This document shows positions 1-11,853 of a stretch of 64,000 nucleotides of DNA, piece by piece; the first letter of the stretch is position 1, and each line of letters opens with the position of its first letter. The translations under genes were made by a program, and so were the position numbers. The stretch is from assembly GCA_026936325.1 (NCBI GenBank), contig JAPTHN010000008.1, positions 21,474,703-21,538,702 of the forward strand, read 5' to 3'. This DNA comes from Platynereis dumerilii. Taxonomy: Eukaryota; Annelida; Polychaeta; Phyllodocida; Nereididae. The notes under the pieces are model-generated. The model searched no databases. It was not told the origin of the DNA and saw only the letters and a list, made by a program, of their open reading frames with translations.

Positions 1-2480
1 CTTGTTTTAACTCTTGTAGTCTGAAGTAAGTAGTAATTAGACATCGATTTTGAGATCCAGATGTTAGATCCTGTTCGGAGGGAGTGATCAAATTGGACCA
101 AAATATATAAATCACAAGAGAAAAGTGAGGCTAATGGCTGTTTCTCACAATTTTATCATTTCTCTCATTTAGAATAAATTTTTACCATGCCAACATTGTT
201 GAAATGTTTTCAAAAGCAGTACTGTTAGAAGTGAAATATGTAGGCTAGTGCCTAATCCAAGTTTCATCAAATATGGATAAAAATTCTTTAATTTAAATAA
301 ATAGATATATAGTACCTTATCAAACTACATATTATACCATGTTAAATTCTGGGATGGTTTTCAGGCAGGATGGTACTCACTACTCAGCATTGGGAAAACA
401 GTGGAGTATATGGTTGAACTCCCACTCAGCAAGACTCCAAGAATATCCTGGGCCTTGTTTATGTATATGGGAGTTGCTTTGTAGTGTCTTTGGCAGATGT
501 AGATCTTGTTGATTTACTTTGGTTTTGAGAAATTGATGAATTCTCTGTAAAGACTGATAGATTCCTCCCACGAAAGGAAATTAATCTTCCTCGGAGTGAG
601 GAATCGTTCACTGTCTGAGACTCCGACGATCTTTCACGTCTGATGTTAGCCGACAAGGGATAACGTTTGACCTATGTTTTAGCTTATAAGATCAAGACCT
701 TTGTTTTGCTTCACTATCTTAGAAGAACCTGCTCGAGTTGTCTGTAATATGCATAATTGATTCGCGAATGATGGCGAAAATATCCAACGTGTGTGAAAAA
801 TACTTCAATACTCTGAATCAATAAGAATCAAAGCCAATTAACACACCAATGGTTGAAAATAGTATAAACTCAAGATTACTAATGTTCATTTTGAATACAT
901 TTCTCACATTTTCTGCTCACAGGCATGAACGTTTCCATTCTAATCGCAGTCACAGGGATTTTAGTATATTATAGAAAGACATATCTTGCAACCATTAAAT
1001 ATTTTTTGTTAAATGATTTCCTTTTTCTTTGACTATCATATTCAAAGTCAAATCCCACAGGAAGAGAGCAAATCTGGACTTGCTATATTTGTAAGGTTGC
1101 AAAATATAATCTTTCTTTCTCACTTTCTTGCAAGCAGCAGTAATTTTGATTTTTCAAATCTACAGCAATGTGAATCTCCTTATGGATCTGGAGGCAATTT
1201 TTAAAGTAATTCTAAACCTTCTTTTAACACAAAATGTGCTGAGCTTGGAATTGTGGATTTCGTCAGACCAAAATGATATCTTATATGGTCCTTTCTATCA
1301 AATAGCTAAGATTATAGCCATATCTAGGATTATGATTGCAACAATATGCCAAATCCTAAATTGATATAGGATTGTATTTTGCTTGTCTGAGATTCCATGA
1401 AAACATTAAATAATTTTTCCTCAAATGAACTGGAAAAATAGATAATATAGGCCTCAGTAAATATTTTGATGGATAGATATATGTGCTTTCAGTTTTTGCT
1501 CAGAATGAAACTGTATTGTGATATACATGGACCAAGTTTTGTTCTCCTAGCCTGGGAGAAATAGAAGGCCCACAGCTTGTCAAGGATTGGTTGGAACGGT
1601 CAAAGTGCTGGAAACAGATGAAGTTGATAGTTAGATGAATGTCAAAACTGGAACCCTTTCTACAGTCTTGGAAAATGTACAAGTTTTACTTGATTTAACT
1701 CGTCTAACCACCAGTGTAGTGTTCAATGCGTTCTCTCAAGGCTTAATGGATAAGAATGCTTGGCCACTGGCTCTGAGGGCGCGGGTTCAACTTTCACCCT
1801 GGGAACTCACTTTAGTCCGAGCCCATGGGTCATTAAATGCAGGCGGGATGTATAAAGTATTCGATCTATGCTGGGGCAATTGAAAGACCCTGGGCATCCA
1901 AGAATTAATACCTAGGCCCTAGGGTATGTTCCAGACTCCCAGTCTTCTCATCTCATCATTATACGGTGGTCACTAAAAATGAAAGTGCAGCTCCCTCAAC
2001 AAAGATGGAGGTTGAGCTGCCCAGCAAACAACATTTGCAACATCTACTATCCTACCATATTAAAAGCTTCTAAAATAAGTTGCAATTGAATAAGCACATC
2101 AGTTAGAGTAATAACTATTTATAACCTGCATGCATTTGCTGTATAGTATTACTATTACATCAATTAGGGAATATATCATGAACAATATCACAGGTCAAAC
2201 TTCAACAAAGCAGCTAAGTGCTCCCAAACAATTCATACTATTTGAGTCAATGCGACGGATGTAATGTTATTACTTATTCAGGTTATTGCCATGGGGTGAA
2301 TCGCCCACCTCATGCCCTTTGTAATAAAATATACTCCTTATTGACTTTGTGGGGCAATATACTTGCACAGGTATATATATTGGCCTTTCATTTCCTTTAT
2401 GACATTGCATATATTTTATGTATTCACCACTGGAAAAACAGGAAATAGGACTATTAGGAGTGCACATAGGAAATAACATG
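1..2480. other. Intergenic, no gene recognised
   Basis: AT-rich sequence with only short open frames on either strand, and none shows a recognisable domain or splice-framed exon. A short stretch near 1757-1850 has a B-box-like GCGGGTTCAAC word and could be a decayed SINE head, but no matching A box is clear. Nothing else is supported. Confidence 0.5.
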
Positions 2481-2924
2481 CCTGTAAGTAAGTGAAACGC
2501 ATGATATTGTGCCATTGCATCAATGCTAAACATCCTCAACCAAACTCCTTGTAGAAGCATGAATTCTCATCCGATGACAAGAAAACATATTGGGTCATAA
2601 AGGCCAATATGTGAGGCATGTAGGATAACAATGGCAGCCTATGTTCTTTGCTGTAGTCTGAGTTAGGTATGGGTCAAAGTCTTTGGTAAGTGAGTGAACC
2701 ACCCTTCCCTATGAAATAACATTAGGCTTGTGTTTCACTTCCTTATCAATGACTTTGACCCATACCTAACTCCAATTGCAGCAAAGAACATAGGCTCAGG
2801 CCGCCATTGCTATCCTACATCTACATACCTCACATATTGGCCTTTACAAGCATTTTGGTTGAGGATGTTAACATTGATGAAATGGCACAATATCATGCGT
2901 TTCACTTACTTACAGGCGGCACTG
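2481..2924. repeat. Foldback (inverted) repeat, about 440 bp
   Basis: The left arm (about 2481-2700) and right arm (about 2735-2924) are imperfect reverse complements around a centre near 2715. Shared words include GTAAGTAAGTGAAACGC against its complement, and the GACCCATACCTAACTCC block. A related copy without the palindrome, itself tandemly duplicated, lies at 40763-41085, so this is a dispersed family and probably a non-autonomous DNA transposon or MITE. No clear target-site duplication was found. The TATC microsatellite begins right at the right arm's end. Confidence 0.7.
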
Positions 2925-3028
<104 letters not shown>

Positions 3029-3199
3029 CGCATTTTTCTATCCAATATTTCTTTCTGTATGTACAGTCATCATTGAATTAACCAATGACCAATTACTCAT
3101 GCATATAACAACTACAGCAAGACCAAATTACAAAATTTATAGTCATGGCACTGGCATGACATTGCAACTGACGGACCACATGGTGTTTTCAACACGTGA

Positions 3200-3345
3200 T
3201 ATCATATATATGTGTGTAATTACTATGACCTATAGGTCTGTCCTAATGAACCTGCCCACTCACATGCCTTTTGAGAAAGCAGAACTCATTCTTCCTAGAA
3301 TTGACGACTATTCCTGAAATTACAGGAAATTGTTCTCGTTAGGGA
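3200..3345 (+). repeat. Dispersed repeat, copy 1
   Basis: About 145 bases that match the reverse complement of 9350-9490. Common words include CCTAATGAACCTGCCCACTC and a palindromic block TTCCTGAAATTACAGGAA. Two copies in opposite orientation 6 kb apart identify a repeat family. No coding content is visible. Confidence 0.65.
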
Positions 3346-3991
3346 CCGGTTGTCATCATCATAAAAATAGGAACAAAAAATAAGTGTGTCTGTTTATAAG
3401 GATTTTCTTATGTTAATTACAATTTTCCTTCTTAAGGTTCCCCAACCCCCTCACTGTTATCAAAGAGGTTATTGGCTTACATTTATTTTATGACATGTTT
3501 GTAATGGTCTAATTTTCTGGCTGCTTAAATAAATGTATTCCCCATTGTGAGACAAATTTAATTTCCTTATTTTTATAGTTCTAACAACTTTTCGAGCTGT
3601 TTTGTAATTTTAAATTATCAGAAAACAAGAAAAGGGAAAGTAACTGGATTTATGTTTTTCAGCACTTCGTTTTTTATCCACTATTTAGAAGTAGATCTAT
3701 ATCTCTGAATCAGTTAAAAAAAAATTTTTTTGAAACAACAAACTATTTTTTAAATTACACCTATGTCAAATAAGCTTGTAGTCCCCGAATAACCATAACA
3801 TAATCATAATATAGTTTTCAAGGTCATTTATACTTGTTTATACCCAATGCAGGCATTCCCAAATTCCCAAAACACCTAGGTCCATCAAAACAACATATCC
3901 GGAGAGTCTGTTTCCATGGTGATAATGTAATGTTTCTGTTATGGGCACTGTCATCCCAGTTATCATGACAACTGGGGTCATAAGATAATAA
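3346..3991. other. Spacer without recognised feature
   Basis: AT-rich sequence between a dispersed repeat and the LINE. The 150 bases immediately before the reverse transcriptase frame contain stops in that frame and do not read as LINE protein, so the 5' break of the LINE probably lies close to 3990. Confidence 0.4.
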
Positions 3992-5428
3992 ACATGTGGC
4001 AATTTATCTAGCTTAGTTTTCATTTTCAACTTGTCATTAAAAACAGGTACTTTCCCACAAGAGTGGAAACATGCGAGAATAACACCCATCTTCAAAAAAG
4101 GTCCTAAAACAAATCCTGGAAATTACAGACCAGTATCTGTCTTGCCAGTTGTATCTAAGCTTATGGAACGAATTGTACACAAACAATTATATGACTATTT
4201 AACAGACAATAATCTTTTGTGTCTAGAACAGTCAGGCTTCAGAAGGAAGCACTCATGTCAGTCTAGCTTACATAGGCTTACAGAACAATTTTATCATGAA
4301 CTCCACCAGGGTAATGTTGTTGGAATGATAGCATTAGATCTACAGAAAGCTTTTGATACGGTGGATCATTGTATTCTTAACAGAAAATTGTCACACTACG
4401 GTGTCAGAAATGTTGAACTTATGTGGTTTATATCATATCTTGAAAACAGAACTCAGTTTTGCTCAATTTTTAATAACCTGTCAAACCCTGAGATTGTCAA
4501 ATGTGGTGTGCCGCAGGGGTCCATTATCGGACCCTTGCTCTTCATTGTGTATGTGAATGATTTACCGAGTTGTTTTACTAGATGTCATGTGAATGTATAT
4601 GCTGATGACACTGCATTTTATTATGCTGATAAAACTGTGAACAATGTGAATGAAATGTTGCAGTGTGAGTTAGAAGAAATTTTCAATTGGTTATGCGCAA
4701 ATAAACTGAGTCTACATGCTGGAAAAACGCAGTGTATGTTAATATGTAGTAGACAAAAAAGGACTCACTTAGTTGACAAATTGGATATTAATATTAACAA
4801 TAATGAGATTACACAAACAGATAATGTCAAATATCTTGGTTTGTTAATTGACGAAAATTTAAGATTTGATAAATATATGTTGGAACTACTTGGCAAACTG
4901 AACAGAGCAGTAGGTGTGTTGCGTCGCTCCAGTAAGTTCATCAACCAGACGACGAGGGTCATGTTGTATAATACACTGGTCCTCCCACACTTGGACTACT
5001 GCAGCACTGTGTGGGGTGCTAGCATCACCAGCACGGACTACAAAAAACTTCAGCGCATACAGAATTGTGCTATGAGGGCAATTCTAGACTGCCACCACAG
5101 AACCCACGTGAAGGATATGCTCAACTGTCTACACTGGTTAAGTGTGAGACAGAGGTTCAGTTACAACATTCTCTGCCTAATGTGGAAAATCAACAACAAC
5201 ATGATGCCTCAATACATGAACTTTTTTACAAACAATGTCAATGTGCATCATTATAACACACGCCAAGCGTCACGTGGCGACTTTCACCGATCAAAGTGCC
5301 ACAGTAAATCTTTTCAGCAAATAGGGGGACAATTATGGAACAACTTACCATCAAGTGTTAGAAATTCAAAGACAATTTATAATTTTAAAAAAGCTGTTAT
5401 TGCCCACCTAAAATCCACGGACTTGTGA
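3992..5428 (+). CDS. LINE reverse transcriptase ORF (5' partial)
   Basis: The open frame runs from after paired stops at 3986-3991 to TGA at 5426-5428, about 478 codons without a break. It is an RNA-directed DNA polymerase that would copy LINE RNA at a nicked target. Reverse transcriptase motifs appear in order: RITPIFKKG, NYRPVSVLPV, QSGFRRKHSC, the first catalytic Asp in LDLQKAFDTVDH, GVPQGSIIGPLLF, the catalytic YADD box (codons at 4598-4609), NKLSLHAGKTQ and VKYLGLLID. LPHLDYCSTVWG and a C-terminal helical region with LWNNLPSSVRN follow, as in CR1/jockey elements. The endonuclease domain and any ORF1 are missing. There is no native start, since the frame is open to its left edge, so it is a fragment and not a host gene. 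Confidence 0.93.
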   Translation, partial: TCGNLSSLVFIFNLSLKTGTFPQEWKHARITPIFKKGPKTNPGNYRPVSVLPVVSKLMERIVHKQLYDYLTDNNLLCLEQSGFRRKHSCQSSLHRLTEQFYHELHQGNVVGMIALDLQKAFDTVDHCILNRKLSHYGVRNVELMWFISYLENRTQFCSIFNNLSNPEIVKCGVPQGSIIGPLLFIVYVNDLPSCFTRCHVNVYADDTAFYYADKTVNNVNEMLQCELEEIFNWLCANKLSLHAGKTQCMLICSRQKRTHLVDKLDININNNEITQTDNVKYLGLLIDENLRFDKYMLELLGKLNRAVGVLRRSSKFINQTTRVMLYNTLVLPHLDYCSTVWGASITSTDYKKLQRIQNCAMRAILDCHHRTHVKDMLNCLHWLSVRQRFSYNILCLMWKINNNMMPQYMNFFTNNVNVHHYNTRQASRGDFHRSKCHSKSFQQIGGQLWNNLPSSVRNSKTIYNFKKAVIAHLKSTDL

Positions 5429-5630
5429 ACTTGATTTTAAAAATGTAACTTTTGATTTTATTCGTCATAATATTGATCTTATGAATACTATTCTTTTGTT
5501 TTAATGTGATATTGTAATAATTTTATCTCTGTTGTATATTTATTTACATTATGTTCATGATGGCTCCAAGCTAAAACAGCCTCGCGCTGACTTTGGACTC
5601 CTAATAAAACTTTCAACTTTCAACTTTCAT
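3992..5630 (+). mobile_element. 5'-truncated non-LTR retrotransposon (LINE, CR1/jockey-like)
   Basis: The element keeps the reverse transcriptase and C-terminal region plus a 200-bp 3' tail, and has no endonuclease. That is the usual product of incomplete target-primed reverse transcription. The 3' end holds AATAAA at about 5602 followed by tandem ACTTTCA units, the sort of short-repeat tail used by CR1/L2-like LINEs instead of poly(A). The uninterrupted frame suggests recent insertion. Clade assignment within the CR1/jockey group is inference. Confidence 0.9.
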
Positions 5631-6112
5631 ATATTGGGTAGTGAATGTTGGTATTTAGCATGATATGTGAATAGAACACTATTAGAACAGTATGGGATGT
5701 TGTTTTTGTCATTTTGCTGAATTTGGTCTCTGAAATAGAATAAATAAGCAGTTGGCTAAATTTGGTACTATTTTATCATATTTTGACTTTCAGTGGATGA
5801 TTTGAAGAGAGTAGGAAGATAGAAAGCTGAGTGAGGCCTATCTCAAGACAGACAAACACAAGACTATCATCTGAATAATTCTGTCGATAGATATCCATTG
5901 TAGGTAGTAAATAAATTGCCATTAGATAACGAGGCACAAACCGAATGATGTACTTGCAAAATTTTGAAATATTTGTTTGCTATTTGCCTTGAGCCTATTA
6001 AAGGTACTTGTATGTTCCTGTTGAGTTATATTCATACACAAATGTATTGCAGTAAATACAGTGAGGCTTGCATGGTAGTGCATGCAAGTTGTGGCTTCTT
6101 GAATCTCTGCTA
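5631..6112. other. Spacer without recognised feature
   Basis: AT-rich sequence between the LINE tail and the 428-bp tandem repeat. No open frame, repeat or RNA gene is recognised. Confidence 0.4.
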
Positions 6113-7337
6113 GTCATCCAGAATGATATTGAGCAAAGCAAATTCAGATTTTTTGGCATTTCTATGTCCATGATTGAAGTCCTGCCACATCTGTGGTCAT
6201 GAATATAGACTATACACGCATATCATGCTTGCAATCTGTCATTCATGCAGATGAACAGGTCATAGTTGGCAAGATTGAATAGAGATTTTCACCATTATAC
6301 AAGAAGAAAAAAAAGAAAAACATCAGTTGGAGTGTAGGGAAAGAGTGTAAAACATACCATGACAAAACATAGCAGAGTATAGTGACTAGTGAGAACACAC
6401 CCTTGGCAAAATGTATTAGATCACATGAAATATTGACATCAGTCACAGTCATGGGAATTGTGATATCACCTGGAGAAGCCCTGATCAGATGGATGTGAAG
6501 GATTTTTCTTGAAGGACTACTTCAAATGGCAATGATACCAGTCATCCAGAATGATATTGAGCGTAGTAAATTTTGATTATTTGGCATTTCTTATTAGTCC
6601 ATGAGTCCCAGGCCGTGAGTCAAATCCTGCCTCATCTGTGGTCATGAATATAGACTATACACGCATATCATGCTTGCAATCTGTCATTCATGCAGATGAA
6701 CAGGTCATAATTGGCAAGATTGAATAGAGATTTTCAACATTATACAAGATTTTCAACATCATACAAGAAAGCGGACAAGGAAAAACATCAGTTGGCGAGT
6801 AATGTTCTATGAAAAAACAAAGCAAAGTATAGTGAGAACACACCCTTGGCAGAATGCATTAGATCACATGAAATATTGACATCAGTCACAAGCTTGGGAA
6901 TTGTATCATCCCTCAGAGTGAAGGATTTTTGCAAATGAACCACAGTACATCAAATGGCAATGATGCCAGTCATCCAGAATGATATTGAGCCAAGTAAATT
7001 ATCTTTGTCCATCGACAATACACACATATCATGCTAGCAATCTGTCATTCATGCAGATAAACAGGTCAATGTTGGCAAGATTGAATATATAGATTTTCAC
7101 CATCGTACCAGAAAATGGAAAAGGAAAAACATCAGTTGGCGTGCTACGTAGTTCCTATATGACAAAAAATAGCCACAGAGTATACATAGTAAGAACACAC
7201 CCTGGGCCAAATGCATTAGATCACATGAAATATTGACATCAGTCATGGTCCTGGGAATTGTACCAACCCTCGGAGAAGACTGATCAGATGGCTGTGAAGG
7301 ATTTTTCTTAATGGACTACTTTTAATGGCAATGATAT
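6113..7337 (+). repeat. Tandem repeat, three units of about 428 bp
   Basis: Units start at 6113, 6541 and 6969, each opening with GTCATCCAGAATGATATTGA. The first two are 428 bases long; the third is shorter through internal deletions. Shared inner blocks include CACGCATATCATGCTTGCAA and CATGAAATATTGACATCAGT. No coding frame is conserved between units, so this is a short satellite-like array. Confidence 0.92.
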
Positions 7338-7509
7338 AAGCAAAGCTTATAGAGTAAAATATAAATATTTCCTAAATTTATTACAAACTGTAACATGAAA
7401 ACATTGGGATTTCTGAAAATTGTATGTGTTATGAATGTTCACAGTGATAAGTGATTGTGTACCAATGACAATATGCTAGAAACAAAAGGGAAAGAATAAT
7501 TATGTGGAA

Positions 7510-7692
7510 GGGAGGTGGATTGTCTAAGTTGGTAGCTCTCTGCCAGTCTCTGGGCTTGCGATCGTTGGATCCTGGTCAAATTGGATTATGTTGGACAACA
7601 GTTTCAATCATTGCTGTGTTCTTCAAGACTTCAACTCTCCTTACTAGCCTGCCTCATAAGGCATGAATATGGGTCATAAAGCTCCAATCACC
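7510..7692 (+). mobile_element. tRNA-headed SINE (family 1), degraded
   Basis: A degraded tRNA-like head is followed by the family body: a GTTTCAATCATTGCTGTGTT-type block, then CTAGCCTGCC, then a tail ending in GAATATGGGTCATAAAGCTCC. The same order of blocks occurs at 15037, 19556 and, reversed, at 22985 and 26260. Internal pol III promoter boxes are weak in this copy. Confidence 0.7.
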
Positions 7693-7697
7693 ATGGA

Positions 7698-8117
7698 TTA
7701 CATCCATTTTTTCAGGACTCTTTTGACCAAATAAATCACAAATGCATAGTTTTCACCAGAAACTAGGCCAATATCATCAACGGTTTTTTCTGTAGTCAAT
7801 GCCATTAGCTTTGAACATACACCAGGCAGATATTTGGCCTCCCGTATAGAACTCACACCAGATTTTTGCCAAAACTTGTCAACTCTACCAGTTCCATAAA
7901 ACAAGTTTTCAACAGATTTCTGAAGCTTCTGAAGACCATGATTGAAAGTGACAATCCAGTTGTGAAGCATATAGCAAACAATGGCTTATGCAATGTGAAT
8001 TCATTGATGGGCCATAACCTGAGTGCCATTGCCAGCAACACATTAATTGAAAAACACAAACTGTTAAATGGCAAATTGAGATTAATGGACTTATACCATT
8101 CGACACCTCTGTCAGCC
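7698..8117 (+). other. Unrecognised fragment with a short open frame
   Basis: A 110-codon frame opens at 7866 (first codon a non-ATG) and ends at 8198. Its N-terminal two thirds reads like ordinary protein (Leu/Lys-rich, no low complexity), but its C-terminal end runs into the repeat starting at 8118. No family was recognised and no splice sites frame it convincingly. It could be a remnant of a transposon gene or chance. Confidence 0.25.
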
Positions 8118-8356
8118 AATCATGAGCCACTATTTCACTGCAATAAAACCCATATTCTTTGTTGTCCTGTTATCCTCCCATGGGAGAATAATAAGTGAAG
8201 CTGTGAAAAACCCACAGCTACAAATGACAAGTTTCAGTTTTGTCTTATGGTATAAGCCGGTTATTCACCGAGGGATCGGCAATATGTGTTTATCACAGCT
8301 CGGGCTAACGCCCTCGCTGGATAAATCACATATTGCCTCTCCCTAGGTGAATAACC
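8118..8356. mobile_element. Palindromic MITE, copy 1
   Basis: The right part (8259-8356) is a hairpin starting GGTTATTCACC and ending with its complement, around the centre CTCGGGCTAACGCCCTCG. The left part, beginning TATTTCACTGCAATAAA, is shared with a second copy at 9718-9924. Non-autonomous, with no coding content. Confidence 0.75.
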
Positions 8357-8574
8357 TATACAAATTCACGCCAGAAGATCTGACAACTGTGCAAGCTGTA
8401 AAAGACTTGAGAAATGGCCTCATTGAATTTGGAGAAAATGAACAATTTCTATTTATATTGTGTACTGTATAACTTTGTGTAATTTGTAACCTAATATAAT
8501 TTAAACATACATATTTCCATATTATATACCTTGTCAAAATGTATGAAGAGAAATAAATATATATATAGAGTCTG

Positions 8575-8754
8575 CGAGGGGCATTCAGAAAGTTCCATGG
8601 CAACTGCAGAATGACTTAAAAATGTCCAAATTGTACAAAATTTTGGGAATCCATTCCAAAACTGCTGAATTTTATCCTGTAAAAATTCATAGTTCTAGAT
8701 TGAATAGAAGTGTCCATATAAAAAAAAAACCGTGAACTTTCTGAACGCCCCTCG
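8575..8754. mobile_element. Mariner-like MITE, 180 bp
   Basis: Terminal inverted repeats CGAGGGGCATTCAGAAAGTT and its near complement enclose about 140 bases. The right end is followed by TA; the left flank is TG, probably a mutated TA. The GAGGGG-(C/G)-TTCAGAAAGTTC end is typical of widespread mariner-derived elements. No transposase is present. Confidence 0.8.
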
Positions 8755-9349
8755 TATAATTGCAATCAAGATGATATGGACAAGGTAATGTGGATGTATG
8801 ATTTGATATCTTGCAATGCAGGATTACCTAAATGCATGTAGGTTTCAGCAATCAAGGTTTAGGGTTCAGGGAGGAGATTGATCAAATTAGGGCCACTGAC
8901 CTGGAGCAGTTTTCTTCAATTTACCTCAATTTTCTTCAATCTTGGTGTCATGTAAGATTGCCAGCTAAGTTTGACCTACAGGTAGTTGGCCAGGGAGTTG
9001 GTTTACACTCATTTAATTGGCTCCCTGGACACTGGGATTCAGACTATATTTGTAGAAAGGCAACATACTGTAGGTCTGTAGCCAGTGTTTAGGTAGGTAG
9101 CTCTAGCTGCTCATGAGGGTTGAAAGATGAGATGAAACTTTTGAAAGATTGAGAGTCCTCAACACTGTTACTCATTTACCCATTTGAAAATCTATCTGTG
9201 TGTAAATAAAATATGAATGTTTATCTTGAAGTCCATTACATAGGCAGAGCACATCTCAAAACACTGTGCTATAAGAACACACAAAGCAGGAGAATAAGTC
9301 ATAATTAACACATACCATCTCAAAATGAATATAATGACAGCTTGTCCCG

Positions 9350-9490
9350 AACGACAACAATTTCCTGTAATTTCAGGAATAGTCGCCCATTCCAGAAAGA
9401 ATTAGTTTTTCTATCTCAAGAGGCATGCGAGTGGGCAGGTTCATTAGGAAAGAACTATAGTAATTACACGTGAGGTATATATAGTGCAGC
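9350..9490 (-). repeat. Dispersed repeat, copy 2 (inverted relative to 3200-3345)
   Basis: Its reverse complement matches 3200-3345 closely, including the palindromic TTCCTGAAATTACAGGAA block. Confidence 0.65.
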
Positions 9491-9717
9491 TTTTGCAGAA
9501 AACAACATACTTGTGTATGACCTTGATTGTTTTAAAAGGTGAATCTGTCAGGGCATGTTACAGCCTTCGAATGGTTTCAATACAGCTGTGATGTATTTAC
9601 ATAAATATTGGATTTACTGAAGCATCTCTGGTATCCAGGCAAAAAACTCATCAATTATCTGAGACTGAGAATGACCATTTATTTATAGGTTCTTTTATAC
9701 CATTCAAGCTGTATATC

Positions 9718-9924
9718 AATCAAAAACCAGTATTTCACTGCAATAAATCCCATATTCTTTGCTTCCACGTATACATGTGATTCTGGAAGGTTTGTATGTT
9801 TGAGCTGTTGTCTCATGGTATAAGCCGGTTATTCACCATGGGATCAGGAATGTGTGTTTATCACAGCTCTGGCTAAAGTCCTCGCTTGATAAACTACACA
9901 CTCCCTCTGCCTAGGTGGATAACC
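9718..9924. mobile_element. Palindromic MITE, copy 2
   Basis: Same block order as 8118-8356. The hairpin runs from 9827 (GGTTATTCACC) to 9924. More diverged than copy 1, and both lie in the same orientation 1.6 kb apart. Confidence 0.72.
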
Positions 9925-10471
9925 TGTACATATCATGTAGGAAAAATCAATTTTTAGACACATTTCTGTAAAATACAGTCACAAGCATGCGTAGTATCAT
10001 TGCTAATATGATAGCATGATAACAGGGACTAATGTCCATCCCATTTTTACACGAACATGCAATGCGACCATCAAATATCTAGCAAACATTGTCCAAAAAA
10101 TGCTTAATTTGTTAGTGGCATGGCAAAATGCAATATGAGACCTGAAATAGTTTTTGTTTTTTGTCATTTAATGGATTTGCATTGCTTACTAAGCCCTGTA
10201 GATCTGGTTATTTGTAAGTGGTGCCAGTAACATTTACTGCTATACAAGGGCCAATGCAGTATACGTTCTATATGACTTTTAAAGACTGACTTGGCTTATA
10301 TGACCATTGACCACGGACCAGCGTTTCCTTGCATAAACAATATGGTACAGTCTTGCTCATAAATACGGAATACCCTTTTGGAGAAATAGTAGTAAAAGGT
10401 CAGAGTTTGAATGTAAGCAATGTCCACTGTAATGGACTAGTTTTCATTGGTAATCACCTTTTGAAAGCCTT
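9925..10471. other. Spacer without recognised feature
   Basis: AT-rich sequence between two MITEs. Only short chance frames are seen. Confidence 0.4.
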
Positions 10472-10660
10472 CACTCTAAAAAAATTCAGACAAAATTGGT
10501 TTTTTAGATTCAAAATGGTTTTTTGAAAAACCAAATTTCAATGCAAAAAACCAACATGGATTTTTTTAAAAATCCATGTTGGTTTTGCATTGAAATTTGG
10601 TTTTTCAAAAAACCATTTTGAATCTAAAAAACCAATTTTGTCCCGACATTTTTTAGAGTG
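10472..10660. mobile_element. Near-perfect hairpin MITE, 189 bp
   Basis: Begins CACTCTAAAAAAATTCAG and ends with the complement TTTTTTAGAGTG. Almost the whole element is one inverted repeat, with the centre near 10568. Inner words such as TTAGATTCAAAATGGTTTTT appear on both arms. A second, more worn copy is at 60104-60245. No coding content. Confidence 0.92.
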
Positions 10661-11034
10661 TTTAGTACTATTTTAGCAAATATTTTGAGTTTTTGGTGCA
10701 TGTGCCCTGCCTTATAACCCCATGAATTTCCGCATTTCACCCTACTGTAACTCTGCCAGGGGTCGTCACTGTAAAATGAGTTTTTTATGGTGACATGTTC
10801 TTCCCTAATGGGGGTCACTGGTCATTGGAAGTAGTTACAATTCCATTGGACCATCATGACATGTGCTCCAGCAGAAGTTGCCAAAATTATCAATTTTATG
10901 GAGATTGCTGAAGTATTCCATATTTATGAGCAACATTGTATATTTATTGCATTTAAAGAGGAAAAAAACTTACACCCACAATAGACCATTTTATGACCAC
11001 AGAAGAAGTCTTATGTGACAGTTGTTACAGCCAA

Positions 11035-11770
11035 TATCCACTATTGTGCCCAATAGGCCTATTGGGCATGGATATTGGGCCTTTGGGCAAAATATAGGGT
11101 CTTTGGGCAAATTATAGGGTCTTTGGGCAAAATATAGGGCCTTTGGGCATTACGACTCCTTTTGGCATGACTTTCCCAAAGTCATCGTATCCTTCAAAAT
11201 ATCCGCGAGGCCTTTGGGCAAAATATAGGTCCTTTGGGCGCATGCCTAAATCACTCATTATCGCTCATTCCCGACTATAGTGGATTTTGGCAAAGATCTT
11301 ATACTTTGGATACATGCCCAAGTCACTCGCAATAACTCCTTTATACTATTGTGGATTTTGACAAATATCCAACTTTGGATAATAGTGAACTGACCAATGA
11401 GAATACGCCCTAATATCTTGACCAATGAGAATCCTGACTAATATCCACTTTAGGGGGCACTGTAGTTAATAGTTTGTCCAATGAGAATGCCACCTAATAT
11501 CCTGTCCAATGAGAATCTGGCCAAATATCCTAGCCAATGACAGTCGAGCCTAATATCAACAGAGCCATGATTGGCCAGTGGATATTACGCTGCATTCTCA
11601 TTGGGCACACTGAGAATTCAATGAGATTGCATTCTAATATCCAACAGCCAATAAAAATTGAGGCTAATATCAAATAGGCTAATAGTCAAATAGGCTCTTT
11701 GGTCAAAGTCAAAAGACTAAGCCAAAATCCATGACAGTCTTTTGTGGATATTTGTGGATATTTGTGAGTG
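11035..11770. repeat. Region of iterated short words (possible non-autonomous element)
   Basis: The left half repeats a TTTGGGCAAAATATAGGG-type word five or six times. The right half repeats CCAATGAGAAT about four times directly, once inverted, plus a decayed copy, each followed by a CTAATATCC-like word. GGATATT/AATATCC words occur at both edges, but no clean terminal inverted repeat or target duplication could be fixed. No coding frame. Confidence 0.6.
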
Positions 11771-11853
11771 ATTATATATGATTTGGGCATACACAACAGT
11801 GGCCACAATCCAACAACCAGTCCACTGCATATAAAGTAGTCCTAAGCTTATTA

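Noticed and set aside
6113-7337. CRISPR array
   Set aside because: The units are 428 bp, diverged and without repeat-spacer structure; the DNA is animal.
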